Below, piece by piece: positions 9,582-19,059 of a stretch of DNA of 64,000 bases. The stretch spans positions 62,001 through 126,000 of the forward strand of contig NZ_JACHBY010000005.1 in NCBI RefSeq assembly GCF_014200495.1, read 5' to 3'. The notes below the pieces were generated by a model. That model had not been told where the DNA came from. It saw only the letters and a list, made by a program, of their open reading frames with translations, and ran no database searches. How positions within the stretch are numbered: the first letter of the stretch is position 1; every line of letters begins with the position of its first letter. Source of the DNA: Mucilaginibacter geliditolerans. Lineage in GTDB: Bacteria > Bacteroidota > Bacteroidia > Sphingobacteriales > Sphingobacteriaceae. The position numbers and the translations under genes are program-made.

Positions 9582-10341
9582 CTGCTATCCAGCCGGCATT
9601 ACCGTTGGGTAGCTCAACCTCAATCCATTGGCCATTATCCTGCACTACGCTTACTTTGGTGCCCTCATGCACTACAAAAATTGGTTTTGAAGTAGGGTTT
9701 GGCGAGCCTGTAGCCGTTACTGAATTGCTGAATACTATCGCCTGGCGATGGTTATCGAAATAACTTACCTGCCTGTTGGCTATAAAGATGGCTATCACCC
9801 CTAAAACCAGCATACTGATACCTGTAAAGAATGATGCCTTTTTAAGCAGTATAATATGGGTAAACAGGTATAGCACCAGCACTAAAAAGCCAACAATAAA
9901 AAGTAAGACACTTGCTACGGATAAGGCACTCGCTGAATAATACAGGATGATGTTATGCCACCATTGGGTAGCAAAAAACTCAGGCTGCGGTTCAACCTTA
10001 TCGGTGGTTTTTGAGTTGGCGAAGTAGATGTTAAAATTGATGTCCTCATCGCCGGGAGAAAGCTTGTGCGCCTTTTCATAATACAGCAATGCCGAAGGGA
10101 TATCGCCTTGCTTAAAATAGGCGTTACCCAAATTAAAATACAGCACGGTTGATTGGTAGCCGCCATCAACTATTTGCTGGTAAGCTTTTATGGCTGCCGG
10201 GTATTGTGCCTTCGCATAGGCTGTGTTGCCTTTTTCAAAAAGCGCGGTGTTATCATCGGCCAATGAAAACAAGGGCAAGGCAAGCAGCAAAAGCAGGTAC
10301 AGGCCGCGCTTCACGGGGTTATATCTTGTCTTCAATTTCAT
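9559..10341 (-). CDS. batE: BatE: TPR and SH3-like protein of the Bat aerotolerance operon
   Basis: This protein of about 260 aa has a signal peptide (RGLYLLLLLALPLFSLA). Two or more tetratricopeptide repeats follow (NTAYAKAQYPAAIKAYQQ, LGNAYFKQGDIPSALLYYEKA). Then come two membrane helices and a C-terminal bacterial SH3 domain (HEGTKVSVVQDNGQWIEVELPNGNAGWI). It is the last gene of the moxR-bat operon and is probably exposed to the periplasm with BatA-D. The ATG at 10341 overlaps the batD end by 23 bp. A GTG at 10314, four bases after the batD stop, gives a tidier signal peptide and is an equally good start. The longer reading to 10401 has no support. Confidence 0.85.
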   Translation of the reverse strand: MKLKTRYNPVKRGLYLLLLLALPLFSLADDNTALFEKGNTAYAKAQYPAAIKAYQQIVDGGYQSTVLYFNLGNAYFKQGDIPSALLYYEKAHKLSPGDEDINFNIYFANSKTTDKVEPQPEFFATQWWHNIILYYSASALSVASVLLFIVGFLVLVLYLFTHIILLKKASFFTGISMLVLGVIAIFIANRQVSYFDNHRQAIVFSNSVTATGSPNPTSKPIFVVHEGTKVSVVQDNGQWIEVELPNGNAGWIAATDVKDI

Positions 10342-12145
10342 TGATAATGTTTTTTGCGTTTTCAAATACTTCCTGTTGTGCAATGCTCGTTGAGGGCGCA
10401 AAGCGGGCCATCTCGCACATATCCATGGTGTCTTCTAATTTCCTGATCAGTGTGCCATCCAGCGATTTCGCTTTCATCTTATCAGCAATGTTTTCCCTGT
10501 TCAGATCAGCTGCCGGGATGTTGAGCTTATCACTTAAATAACCAAACAGGCCTTTTGCAATTGCTTCATAAAATGCTTGTTTATTGCCTGTAGTTAATTC
10601 CTTTTGGGCGGCGGCTAAATGTTTGGCAGCAATTTTATTGGCCAGCCTGCTTTTTACCAGCACAGCATCGCTATTATATTGGGTGAGCCAGCTTCGGTAA
10701 AAGAATGCACCTGCAAAAAGGGTAGGGCCTAGCAAGAGCAACACATAAAATAATGGCGAATTATAAAAGCCATCGCCCTCTTTATATAAGCCCGGTGAGG
10801 ATACTTTAATATAACGGATATCATTACCCAGCATCTTAATATCCTGCTGATCTGCCGAGTTAAAGGCCGGCACATTTACTTGTACATCGCCTTTATTGAC
10901 CTTTATGCTGAAAGCCTTTGACGGCAAGGTTACATACCTTTTTGTAGCCGGGTTAAAGTACGAGAAATCAACAGAGTTAAGCGTATAATCGCCCTGGTGC
11001 CTTGGTATCAGCAGATAGCTGTATTTCCTGCTGCCCGAAACACCTGTAGCGTCAACCGTAATATGATCGTCTGTTTTTGGGTCGTATTTTTCAAAATCAA
11101 CCGGCGGGTTAAGTTTTGGCGCATTTATGAGGTTGAGGTTACCCTTTCCTGTGATCTCAAAAGTGTAGTTAAGTGTTTCGTTAGCTTTCAGCTCTCTTTT
11201 ATCTGCATCAGCATAAACAGCGAAATCGCCTACCGCGCCGCTGAAATTTGCGGGTTTACCAGCCTCAGGCAACGGGTTTACGTGTATAGTAAGCGGCGTG
11301 CTTTTAGCCTGGTACTTCACATTTTTAACATTGCCATACATGTCATCAAGCATATTGCGCGATGGCAGTTGTATCTGTGCTAAAAAGGTAATGGCAAATG
11401 GGTCAATGATCAGATCGCCGGCATGCTCAGGGAACAGTACAGTTTGTTTGATGACAACGGTATTATATTTAAGCCCCTTGTACATTTCTGTTTTCCACAC
11501 CGGGTGCTGCTGATCTTTATTTACCACGTCCTGGTTCCAGAAACCGTTCAGGTCAGGCGCTTTATCCGGCTGACTGGCCAATATGCCTACCCGGGTGTAT
11601 AATTTGTAATCAAGGGTAATTTGCTCGCCTACATAAACATTGCTTTTATCAACCTCAGCCCGTATAAATAACTGTTTGGATAGATCCTGTGTGGCAGGTT
11701 GCGCATCATCAGCCGGAGCAGATGCTGCAGGTTGTATGCCCTGTTGTTGCTGCGCTTGCTGCTGGGCCTGCGTAAACTGCCCCTTTACTTTTATTTTTAA
11801 GGAGTTTGTGGTTAAGGTATGCCCTGCGGATACTATTGCCGCAGCATCAATGGTGAGCGTTCCCTCTTTGGTGGCAGTTACAATATAACCATAGGTAGTA
11901 TTGTAGGTAGTAACGCCATTGATGGATGTCATACTGGTTGAGGGGTTAGGGCCCGACAATACCTGGAAACCACGAAAGTCGGGCGGTATAAAATGCTCGC
12001 CACCTCCATCTAATGAAAAGTCAACCTCGAATTGCTCCCCTACGGCTACCTCGCTCTTGCTTGCGATTGCTGTAAACTTGGGGTCGGCAAACAGCAATGT
12101 TGTCCATAACAGTAGGAAAGATAATATGTAGTATCCCTTTTTCAT
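10319..12145 (-). CDS. batD: BatD: oxygen-tolerance family protein
   Basis: The 608-aa protein has a signal peptide (about residues 1-20). A long beta-rich periplasmic part contains repeated immunoglobulin-like segments (VGEQFEVDFSLDGGG, VYVGEQITLDYKLYT, LKANETLNYTFEITGKGNL). A Gln/Ala-rich linker sits near residues 130-155. One membrane helix lies near residue 470 (FYVLLLLGPTLFAGAFFY), followed by a cytoplasmic helical tail. This is the BatD layout known from Bacteroides aerotolerance operons. It sits between batC and batE in the usual order. The biochemical role of BatD is unknown; it probably works with the VWA proteins BatA and BatB in an envelope complex. Confidence 0.92.
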   Translation of the reverse strand: MKKGYYILSFLLLWTTLLFADPKFTAIASKSEVAVGEQFEVDFSLDGGGEHFIPPDFRGFQVLSGPNPSTSMTSINGVTTYNTTYGYIVTATKEGTLTIDAAAIVSAGHTLTTNSLKIKVKGQFTQAQQQAQQQQGIQPAASAPADDAQPATQDLSKQLFIRAEVDKSNVYVGEQITLDYKLYTRVGILASQPDKAPDLNGFWNQDVVNKDQQHPVWKTEMYKGLKYNTVVIKQTVLFPEHAGDLIIDPFAITFLAQIQLPSRNMLDDMYGNVKNVKYQAKSTPLTIHVNPLPEAGKPANFSGAVGDFAVYADADKRELKANETLNYTFEITGKGNLNLINAPKLNPPVDFEKYDPKTDDHITVDATGVSGSRKYSYLLIPRHQGDYTLNSVDFSYFNPATKRYVTLPSKAFSIKVNKGDVQVNVPAFNSADQQDIKMLGNDIRYIKVSSPGLYKEGDGFYNSPLFYVLLLLGPTLFAGAFFYRSWLTQYNSDAVLVKSRLANKIAAKHLAAAQKELTTGNKQAFYEAIAKGLFGYLSDKLNIPAADLNRENIADKMKAKSLDGTLIRKLEDTMDMCEMARFAPSTSIAQQEVFENAKNIINEIEDKI

Positions 12146-12167
12146 TTATTGGTACAAAATAATAAGA

Positions 12168-12944
12168 TTACCAGTCTTTATCAATATGCGCTTTACCGCC
12201 TTTTAGTTTTTTATTTTTCAGTTTATCCTGCGTGCCTTGTTCCTGGTTATTCAAGGCATCCAGCATGCGTTGGGCATCATCTTTTGATACCTTATTGGGC
12301 TCCTGCTTGTTTTGCTGGTTCTGTTTGTCCTGCTGATCCTTATTCTGCTGGTTCTGATCTTTATTTTGGTTGTTCTTGTCCTGATTATTTTTGTCTTGAT
12401 TATTCTTATCCTGGTTCTTTTTGTCCTGGTTGTTCTTATCGTTTTTATTTTGATTCTTGTTATTCTGATTGTTTTGGTTATTCTGGTTGTTTTGATTGTT
12501 CTTGTTCTGCTGTTGCTGTTTTTTCAGCATTTCCTGCGCGTAAGCCAGGTTATAACGGGTTTCGTCGTCCTTCGGGTTGTTGAGCAATGCTTTTTTATAG
12601 GCATCGATACTCTCATCATATTTTTTGCCGGATAGCAGGGCGTTGCCGAGATTATGGTATGCGCCGGCTTTAACTAATGGGTTTGAATTTGTGGCGGCGA
12701 TGTTGTTAAAATTCTTTACCGCGTCGTCATACCTTTTTTGCTTGTACAAGGCATCGCCAAGGTTAAAATTGCCCTCCAGGCTCTGGTTCTTTTTTGCTAC
12801 CGATTTTCTATAATCTGCTTCGGCATCCTTGTATTTTTTCTGACTATACAATTCATTACCCTCGTGGATATATGTTTTCGCATCCTGCGCAAAAAGCGCC
12901 GAACCTGTAAATAACAATAATATGGCTATAATAAACTGCTTCAT
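12168..12944 (-). CDS. batC: BatC: TPR protein with an N/Q/K/D low-complexity tail
   Basis: The 258-aa protein has a signal peptide (about residues 1-19, ending ALFAQ). Three TPR units follow (about residues 22-130; GNELYSQKKYKDAEADYRK, LGDALYKQKRYDDAVKNF, LGNALLSGKKYDESIDAYKK). From about residue 139 to 222 the sequence is almost only N, Q, K and D. The start codon overlaps the batB stop (ATGA), pointing to translational coupling. TPRs suggest a scaffold for other Bat proteins. The low-complexity DNA at about 12285-12530 creates a long meaningless hydrophobic ORF on the other strand. Confidence 0.9.
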   Translation of the reverse strand: MKQFIIAILLLFTGSALFAQDAKTYIHEGNELYSQKKYKDAEADYRKSVAKKNQSLEGNFNLGDALYKQKRYDDAVKNFNNIAATNSNPLVKAGAYHNLGNALLSGKKYDESIDAYKKALLNNPKDDETRYNLAYAQEMLKKQQQQNKNNQNNQNNQNNQNNKNQNKNDKNNQDKKNQDKNNQDKNNQDKNNQNKDQNQQNKDQQDKQNQQNKQEPNKVSKDDAQRMLDALNNQEQGTQDKLKNKKLKGGKAHIDKDW

Positions 12945-13981
12945 GGTTTTTTCACTTCAAACAATTTCAACCTGCTTAACCTTAAACTTTTCCTGTTAGA
13001 AATAAAGAACTCCGCAACCAGCAACAGCAATGCAATCGCGAAGAAAAACTGGAAACGGTCCTCAAAATCCTTAAACTGTTTACTGTCGTAAGTTTTTTGC
13101 TGCATTTTACCTACCTGGTCCATCACTATGCCCAAACCGCTGTTGGCGCTTGTTGCCCTGATATAAATACCATGGCCTGCAGTAGCAATTTCCTTACACA
13201 TATCCTCGCTCAGCTTGCTTATAACGGTGTGGCCCGCACTGTCAGTATGGAAGCCGATTTGTTTTCCGTTATCATAGATAGGTACAGGCGCGCCTTGCGG
13301 CGATCCAAAGCCAACCACGTGTATAACTACAGCTTTATCGTGGGCGCTTTCTGCAGCTACAACGGCATCATCCTCATGGTTTTCACCGTCGGTCATGAGT
13401 ATCATGGCTTTGCTGGTGTTATCCTTAAAATCGTATGATTTCATGCCCATATCAATGGCCGCGCCAATGGCTGTACCCTGCACGGGCACTATATTGGTGT
13501 TGATGGTATTTAAGAATAATTTGGCAGCCGAGTAATCGGTAGTCATGGGTAGCTGTACATAAGCTTCACCCGCAAAAACGATAATACCTATGCGGTCGTC
13601 ATGTAAATTATCTATCAGCTGGGATAAAGCCCTTTTTGCGTTCTCCAAACGGTTTGGGGGGAAATCCTGCGCAAGCATACTGTTTGATACATCCAGCAGG
13701 ATCATAATATCGGCACCTTTGCTCTTTTTTTCCTCGGTACGTGTACCTATCTGCGGATCGGCGAGGCCGATGGTCAGCAAAGCATAAGCGACGATAAAGA
13801 AAATGAACTTTAACGTTGGCCTTGAGAAAGACACCTCGGGCATAATGCGCCCGATGATGGCTCTATCGCCAAAAGCAGCAAGCGCTTTCTTTTTCCACCT
13901 GCGCATCAGCATAAACAGCACCACGAAAACAGGTACCAGTAGCAGTGCCCATAAAAAATAAGTATGTGCGAAACGTAGCAT
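12941..13981 (-). CDS. batB: BatB: membrane-anchored von Willebrand factor A protein
   Basis: The 346-aa protein has N-terminal membrane helices (residues 8-25 and about 57-75). A VWA domain covers about residues 90-290 with the metal-ion-dependent adhesion site DVSNS, a downstream Thr (TDYSA region) and MTDGENHEDD. A C-terminal helix (FFFAIALLLLVAEFFIS) closes the domain, so it faces the periplasm between two anchors. Its start overlaps the batA stop by one base and its stop overlaps the batC start. BatA and BatB are paralogues that form membrane complexes in studied Bat systems. Confidence 0.92.
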   Translation of the reverse strand: MLRFAHTYFLWALLLVPVFVVLFMLMRRWKKKALAAFGDRAIIGRIMPEVSFSRPTLKFIFFIVAYALLTIGLADPQIGTRTEEKKSKGADIMILLDVSNSMLAQDFPPNRLENAKRALSQLIDNLHDDRIGIIVFAGEAYVQLPMTTDYSAAKLFLNTINTNIVPVQGTAIGAAIDMGMKSYDFKDNTSKAMILMTDGENHEDDAVVAAESAHDKAVVIHVVGFGSPQGAPVPIYDNGKQIGFHTDSAGHTVISKLSEDMCKEIATAGHGIYIRATSANSGLGIVMDQVGKMQQKTYDSKQFKDFEDRFQFFFAIALLLLVAEFFISNRKSLRLSRLKLFEVKKP

Positions 13982-14988
13982 CAGGTTAAAGCTCCTTTAA
14001 AAATTGTATTACTTAATAAAAACTCAAGCGATAACAGTATGAGCGCAATTATGGCAAAAGGTAAATAGCGTTCGGTCTTTTTATGGTATTGGGTAACCGC
14101 TATTTTAACTTTTTCCAGTTTATCTATCTGCTGATAGATCTGCGACAGCTCGGTATTGTTATGCGCCCTGAAATATTTGCCGCCGGTTATGCTGGCTATT
14201 TTTGTAAGCGTACCCTCATCCAAATCAACCGGGATGTTTTGGTAATGCGTATTGCCAAACTGATCTTTAAACGGATAGGGTGCAGAACCATTGGTACCCA
14301 CGCCAACCGTATATACTCTAACGCCAAACTGCTTGGCAATTTCGGCCCCGGTTATCGGCGGGATGGAGCCGGTATTATTCACACCATCGGTAAGTAATAT
14401 AATTACCTTGCTTTTTGCCTCGCTATCTTTTAGGCGACTAACCGCGGTAGCCAAACCCATACCTATTGCTGTACCATCGTCAATCATCCCGTTTTTAATA
14501 TCGCTGAATAAATTGATCAGTACATCATGATCAATGGTCAGCGGGCATTGCGTAAAGCTCTCGCCACTGAACACCACTAAGCCAATACGGTCATCCGGGC
14601 GGTTCTTGATAAAATCAATGGCGATATTTTTACCGGCTTCCAGGCGGTTAGGCTTAAAATCCTCGGAGAGCATACTGCCCGAAATATCGGTAGCGATCAT
14701 AATGTCGATACCTTCGGTAGTCTCATTATCCCAGCTTAAGGCGGTTTGTGGCCTTGCCAGCGCAAATATGATGGCTATAAATGCCAGCGAACGCAACACT
14801 ATTCCATAATGCCTGAAAATACGCATGGAGTTTTTAGGCGATACACCAAAGCTTTTAGTGGTTGACATGCCCAATGTGCCCTGTAACTGCTGGTTGCGCC
14901 ACCAATAATAGGCTATCATTAAAGGGATGATGAGCAGCAGCCAGAAAAAATCGGGGTATGCAAATTCTATTCCGCTAAACAAACTCAT
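13981..14988 (-). CDS. batA: BatA: membrane-anchored von Willebrand factor A protein
   Basis: The 335-aa protein has helices near residues 15-28 and 63-80. The VWA domain has a complete MIDAS: DISGS, TIDHD in the loop 2 position, and LTDGVNNTG. A C-terminal helix (FAIIALILLSLEFLLS) ends it. The closest neighbour in sequence is BatB, encoded next. The start codon overlaps the preceding gene by four bases. It is part of the tightly packed moxR-bat operon implicated in oxygen tolerance and envelope maintenance in Bacteroidetes and spirochetes. MoxR ATPases are thought to chaperone or load VWA proteins. Confidence 0.92.
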   Translation of the reverse strand: MSLFSGIEFAYPDFFWLLLIIPLMIAYYWWRNQQLQGTLGMSTTKSFGVSPKNSMRIFRHYGIVLRSLAFIAIIFALARPQTALSWDNETTEGIDIMIATDISGSMLSEDFKPNRLEAGKNIAIDFIKNRPDDRIGLVVFSGESFTQCPLTIDHDVLINLFSDIKNGMIDDGTAIGMGLATAVSRLKDSEAKSKVIILLTDGVNNTGSIPPITGAEIAKQFGVRVYTVGVGTNGSAPYPFKDQFGNTHYQNIPVDLDEGTLTKIASITGGKYFRAHNNTELSQIYQQIDKLEKVKIAVTQYHKKTERYLPFAIIALILLSLEFLLSNTIFKGALT

Positions 14989-15947
14989 TTCGGCAGATCC
15001 TCCTTCTTTTCAACAGGCTTAGGCTGTGGCTTTGTATGTACTATAAAGCCAATAGCATCTTCCATGCTTTTTTCATTCTCGGCGGCGATCGGCTGCTCTT
15101 TGGCGAATTTCACCAAGTCGGCAAGTGTTAATATTTGCTTTAATGTGGTCCTGCTGTCTTTCGGTATATCACGATTCTTCAGGCTGATGAAAATTTCATC
15201 AGTAGTTTGCTCGTGGGCTGTTATCTGGTACCGTTTTTCGAGGTACTCGCGCAGCACATCGGTTAGCTCGCTGTAATATTGTTTTACCTCGTTCTGCTGC
15301 CAAAGCTTTTTATCGCGCAGCGCCTGTAATTTATTCAGGATGAGGGTGTCCAGTGGCAGTATTGGCTCAGGTTTTACATAAACTTCGGCTTTAGGCTTGT
15401 TTTTGATGTAATAAATGATACCCAGCACCAATAAGATGATCGCCAGTATTATGGTTACCAAAAGCCAGTGCTGTTTCAGCCAATCCAAAAATGTCCACGA
15501 TACGGCAAATGGCTGCTTAATGTCATAGAATGCTTTAGTGGTATCAACTGGCACTGCTTTTATCTGCAAGGTTACTGTGCCCGTTTTAAAATCGCCTGAT
15601 GGGGTGTGGATGGTAAACTCGGGCAATGTATACACGCCGGTATCAAACGAAGTAACGGTATAGCTGTGAGTTATAGTTTCCAGGCTGGCGTTATCCTTGT
15701 CGACAACAGTATCAGTTTTTAAGGCCTTTACAATCTTTACTTTGCCAATGCTATCAACCAATGCCTGGAAAGAGGCATCGGTTTTAACCGGCATATGCGC
15801 GCTGATATGCAGCACGGTTTGATCGCCGATTGGCATGGTTGATTTATCCAGCCTTGCTTCGGGCTCGATGGTTTGCGCGCCGGCCTTTAAGCAGAAAAAT
15901 GCCAGTACTACAGTTAAAATTATAGTAAAATTGAAATATCGTTTCAT
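14985..15947 (-). CDS. Bat-operon single-pass membrane protein
   Basis: This protein of about 320 aa has a signal peptide (MKRYFNFTIILTVVLAFFCLK) and a beta-rich periplasmic domain with a YTVTSFDTGVYTLPEF segment. One membrane helix (LLVTIILAIILLVLGIIYYI) lies near residue 175. A cytoplasmic tail contains YYSELTDVLREYLEKRY and is predicted helical. The layout resembles BatD and DUF4381-type proteins found between DUF58 and BatA genes; the exact family is uncertain. The ATG at 15947 lies one base after the DUF58 stop and makes a good signal peptide, so it is preferred to the ATG at 15965. Confidence 0.82.
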   Translation of the reverse strand: MKRYFNFTIILTVVLAFFCLKAGAQTIEPEARLDKSTMPIGDQTVLHISAHMPVKTDASFQALVDSIGKVKIVKALKTDTVVDKDNASLETITHSYTVTSFDTGVYTLPEFTIHTPSGDFKTGTVTLQIKAVPVDTTKAFYDIKQPFAVSWTFLDWLKQHWLLVTIILAIILLVLGIIYYIKNKPKAEVYVKPEPILPLDTLILNKLQALRDKKLWQQNEVKQYYSELTDVLREYLEKRYQITAHEQTTDEIFISLKNRDIPKDSRTTLKQILTLADLVKFAKEQPIAAENEKSMEDAIGFIVHTKPQPKPVEKKEDLPK

Positions 15948-15948
15948 A

Positions 15949-16830
15949 TTACCGCCTGCTTTCACGTTTTTTAAATAGTGTCATAAGTGGTTTAACATAT
16001 GATTCATGGGTGCCGATGCTGGTATAATCAACCCCCGATTTTTTGAAGGTATTGTCCAGCTCAGCGTTTCTTTTTAGCGCAGCTGCCTTGTAAGCCGTAC
16101 GCACATCTTTATTGCCCGTATTTATCCATTGCAGCTCACCGGTTTCCTCATCGCGCATAGGGATGAGGCCCAGGTTAGGGAACTCTTGCTCATGCCTGTC
16201 GTATAACTTCAAGGCGATGATATCGTGCTTTTTGTTGGCGATCTTTAGCTCATCATCAAACTTCGGACTGATAAAATCAGAGATAACAAACGCTGTGCTC
16301 CGTTTTTTGATAGCGCCGGTAAAGTAGCGCAATGCCTCGGCTACGTTGGTGCCTCTGTTCTCCGGTTGAAAATCAATCAGCTCGCGGATGATCATGAGTA
16401 TATGGCTGCGGCCTTTTTTTGGCGGAATGAATTTTTCTATCTTATCGCTAAAAAAGATCACACCTACTTTATCGTTATTCTGTATGGCCGAAAATGCCAG
16501 TACGGCGCAAAGCTCGGTAGCCATATCCTGCTTTTGCTGAATGATGGTGCCAAAGTTCTCCGATCCGCTCACATCAATCAATACCATTACGGTAAGCTCG
16601 CGCTCTTCATCAAATACCTTAACATAAGGGTGGTTAAAGCGGGCGGTTACGTTCCAGTCGATAGTACGGATCTCATCACCGATCTGGTACTCGCGCACCT
16701 CACTAAAAGCCATACCACGCCCCTTGAAAGCCGAATGATACTCGCCCGAAAATAAGTGGTTGCTTAGTCCCCGTGTTTTTATCTCGATCTTCCTTACCTT
16801 TTTTAACAGATCCCTGGTATCCTTTGCCAT
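15949..16830 (-). CDS. DUF58 (VWA-like) protein
   Basis: The 293-aa cytoplasmic protein carries the DUF58 signature GRGMAFSEVREYQIGDEIRTIDWN-type segment near residues 37-60. A degenerate VWA fold follows (VMVLIDVSGSENFG, KVGVIFFSDKIEKFIPPKKG, AFVISDFISPKF). Proteins of this family are encoded next to MoxR ATPases and are considered their partners. Here it lies between moxR and the Bat membrane proteins with almost no gaps downstream. The 79-bp gap to moxR contains a short AT-rich repeat of the AAAGCTAAATGCT type. Function is inferred from context. Confidence 0.9.
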   Translation of the reverse strand: MAKDTRDLLKKVRKIEIKTRGLSNHLFSGEYHSAFKGRGMAFSEVREYQIGDEIRTIDWNVTARFNHPYVKVFDEERELTVMVLIDVSGSENFGTIIQQKQDMATELCAVLAFSAIQNNDKVGVIFFSDKIEKFIPPKKGRSHILMIIRELIDFQPENRGTNVAEALRYFTGAIKKRSTAFVISDFISPKFDDELKIANKKHDIIALKLYDRHEQEFPNLGLIPMRDEETGELQWINTGNKDVRTAYKAAALKRNAELDNTFKKSGVDYTSIGTHESYVKPLMTLFKKRESRR

Positions 16831-16909
16831 AGTTATAAGCTAAAAGCTAAATGCTAAATGCTCAAGGCAAAAAGCTTTTTTGTGGTTCGAAATTAAATTA
16901 ATGGTTCTA

Positions 16910-17965
16910 CTATGGAACTTCTACCGCGTTTAATATGCCGGTGATGATATCCTCTGAGGTGATATTCTCAGCCTCAGCCTCGTAGGTTAAGCCAACACGG
17001 TGCCTTAACACATCATGACTTATCGCCCTCACATCCTCAGGTATTACATAGCCGCGCCTTTTAATAAAGGCATAAGCCTTAGCAGCCAGCGCCAAATTTA
17101 TACTCGCCCTTGGCGAAGCACCAAAGCTGATGAGGTTTTTATATTTTGCCAGTTTGTACTGCTCAGGATAACGGGTAGCGAAAACTATATCAATAATATA
17201 TTGCTCGATCTTCTCGTCCATATACACCTCACGTACCACTTTACGCGCTTTTAATATCGCATCAGGGTGTACCACGGGGTTTATTTTAGGGAAACCTTGT
17301 GGTGATATACTTGCACGAACTATCTTTTTCTCATCCTCCTTGTTCGGGTAGCCAATAACTACCTTCAGCATAAAACGGTCAACCTGCGCCTCCGGCAGTG
17401 GATAAGTACCTTCCTGCTCAATAGGGTTTTGGGTTGCCAGTACCAGGAATGGTTCAGGCAGTTTAAAGGTAGTATCGCCTATGGTAACCTGGCGCTCCTG
17501 CATGGCCTCTAATAAGGCACTTTGTACTTTGGCAGGTGCACGGTTAATTTCATCGGCCAAAATAAAGTTTGAGAACAACGGGCCCTTGCGTACCACAAAC
17601 TCTTCCTTCTTTTGGTTATATATCATTGTTCCCAGCAAATCGGCAGGGAGCAGGTCGGGTGTGAACTGTATGCGGCTAAAACCGGCATCAATAGCTTTTG
17701 AAAGTGAGTTGATGGCCAGGGTTTTTGCCAATCCCGGAACACCTTCCAGCAGGATGTGCCCATCAGCCAGTAAGCCGATCAGCAAACGTTCAACCATATT
17801 TTTCTGGCCAACGATCACTTTATCTAATTCCATTTTTAACAGGTCGATAAAAGCGCTCTCCTTTTGGATCATCTCATTTATAGCGCGGATATCTGTTCCG
17901 TATGATGAATTTCCCGGCAATGTGTCGGGCGTAACAGGCTGTGTGCCACTATTTATTTCTTCCAT
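16910..17965 (-). CDS. MoxR-family AAA+ ATPase
   Basis: The 351-aa protein has Walker A GVPGLAKT, Walker B ILADEINRAP, sensor-1 LATQNPIEQEG and the MoxR-specific PLPEAQVDRFMLKV segment. The C-terminal lid domain ends the chain. It is the first gene of the eight-gene operon down to batE. MoxR ATPases act as chaperone-like partners of VWA proteins, and the operon supplies three (DUF58, BatA, BatB). The 258-bp gap to the divergent SDR gene should hold the operon promoter; I could not pick a clear promoter there. Confidence 0.93.
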   Translation of the reverse strand: MEEINSGTQPVTPDTLPGNSSYGTDIRAINEMIQKESAFIDLLKMELDKVIVGQKNMVERLLIGLLADGHILLEGVPGLAKTLAINSLSKAIDAGFSRIQFTPDLLPADLLGTMIYNQKKEEFVVRKGPLFSNFILADEINRAPAKVQSALLEAMQERQVTIGDTTFKLPEPFLVLATQNPIEQEGTYPLPEAQVDRFMLKVVIGYPNKEDEKKIVRASISPQGFPKINPVVHPDAILKARKVVREVYMDEKIEQYIIDIVFATRYPEQYKLAKYKNLISFGASPRASINLALAAKAYAFIKRRGYVIPEDVRAISHDVLRHRVGLTYEAEAENITSEDIITGILNAVEVP

Positions 17966-18223
17966 GCGTATACTTTTTTTGAGGGGCGAAATTTAAAAAG
18001 ACAAAGCTCTTTCCGCAACCTTAAACGTTAAGTTTTTTGTTAAATTTTGTTAAATACGTTTTGAACCTAAAATTTCCGGAAGCTACCATTTTTATGGGGT
18101 AAAATGGGTAGAGTTTGTGTAATGATTTTATGGCAGAATACGCCCGCAAGGAAATTTCTTTGTTAAGAATTATGTTGTTGCCGTAAATTAGTATGTTTAT
18201 ACAAAAATTATCAAACCATTAAA

Positions 18224-19033
18224 ATGAAGAAAGTAATTCTGGTTACGGGAGCCTCATCAGGTTTAGGTTTAGCTACGGCAAAAGCGCTGCAGGCCGAGGG
18301 CCATACAGTTTACGGAACCTCCCGCGACGCGAAAAAAATTAAAGACGTACCATTTAATCCCCTTACTATGGATGTTACCGATGATGCATCGGTACAAGCA
18401 GCCATTGATACCATTATTAAAGCTGAGGGCAAGATTGATGTACTGGTTAACAATGCGGGTAACGGCATAACCGGTCCGCTTTATGCTATGCCGGTTGATA
18501 TCGCTAAAAAACAATTTGAGGTTAACTTTTTTGGCGTAGTGCGTGTAAGCAGCGCGGTATTGCCGGGAATGATTGAAAAGAAACAAGGATTAGTTATAAA
18601 TATTGGCTCATTGGCTGGTTTATTTGGTTTGCCTTACCAGGGATTATATAGCGCATCAAAATTCGCTATTGAAGGTTACTCTGAAAGCCTGCGTATGGAA
18701 TTACGAAACACAGGCGTAAAGGTAGTAGTGGTAAACCCTGGTGATTTCAAAACTGATTTCACCGCAAGCAGGGAAAAAGTACCGTTCCCGCTTAAAAATG
18801 AGCAACTGAATAAAGAATATGATGCAGCCGTTGCCGCTATGGAAAAAGACGAAAGTATTGGCGCTGATCCATCAAAACTGGCAGTAGAAATTGTTAAGAT
18901 AGTAGGGAAAAGTAATCCAAAACACAATTATCTGGTTGGAGCCTTTACCCAAACCATTGCAACAACGCTTAAATCAGTATTGCCAGGTGGTTTATTTGTT
19001 AAATTGATGAATGACCATTACGGTATAAAATAG
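18224..19033 (+). CDS. Classical short-chain dehydrogenase/reductase
   Basis: The 269-aa protein has a Rossmann fold with the nucleotide motif TGASSGLG (residues 8-15), LVNNAGNGITG, INIGSLAGLFG carrying the catalytic Ser, and YSASK with the catalytic Tyr and Lys. VVNPGDFKTDF follows. The Arg/Lys pattern after strand 2 (YGTSRDAKKI) suggests NADP(H) preference. The length and the Ser-Tyr-Lys active site are typical. The substrate cannot be deduced. It is monocistronic, divergent from moxR and followed by a palindromic repeat cluster that may end transcription. Confidence 0.9.
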   Translation: MKKVILVTGASSGLGLATAKALQAEGHTVYGTSRDAKKIKDVPFNPLTMDVTDDASVQAAIDTIIKAEGKIDVLVNNAGNGITGPLYAMPVDIAKKQFEVNFFGVVRVSSAVLPGMIEKKQGLVINIGSLAGLFGLPYQGLYSASKFAIEGYSESLRMELRNTGVKVVVVNPGDFKTDFTASREKVPFPLKNEQLNKEYDAAVAAMEKDESIGADPSKLAVEIVKIVGKSNPKHNYLVGAFTQTIATTLKSVLPGGLFVKLMNDHYGIK

Positions 19034-19059
19034 ATAGTTAGACAGTTGCAAACTGTCAT

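Noticed and set aside
10342..10401. N-terminal extension of BatE
   Set aside because: The extra residues precede the signal peptide and are the other-frame reading of batD; ATG at 10341 or GTG at 10314 fits better.
12312..12635. Long hydrophobic plus-strand ORF opposite batC
   Set aside because: It is the complement of the N/Q/K/D tract; the Leu/Ile/Val-rich peptide is an artefact of that composition.
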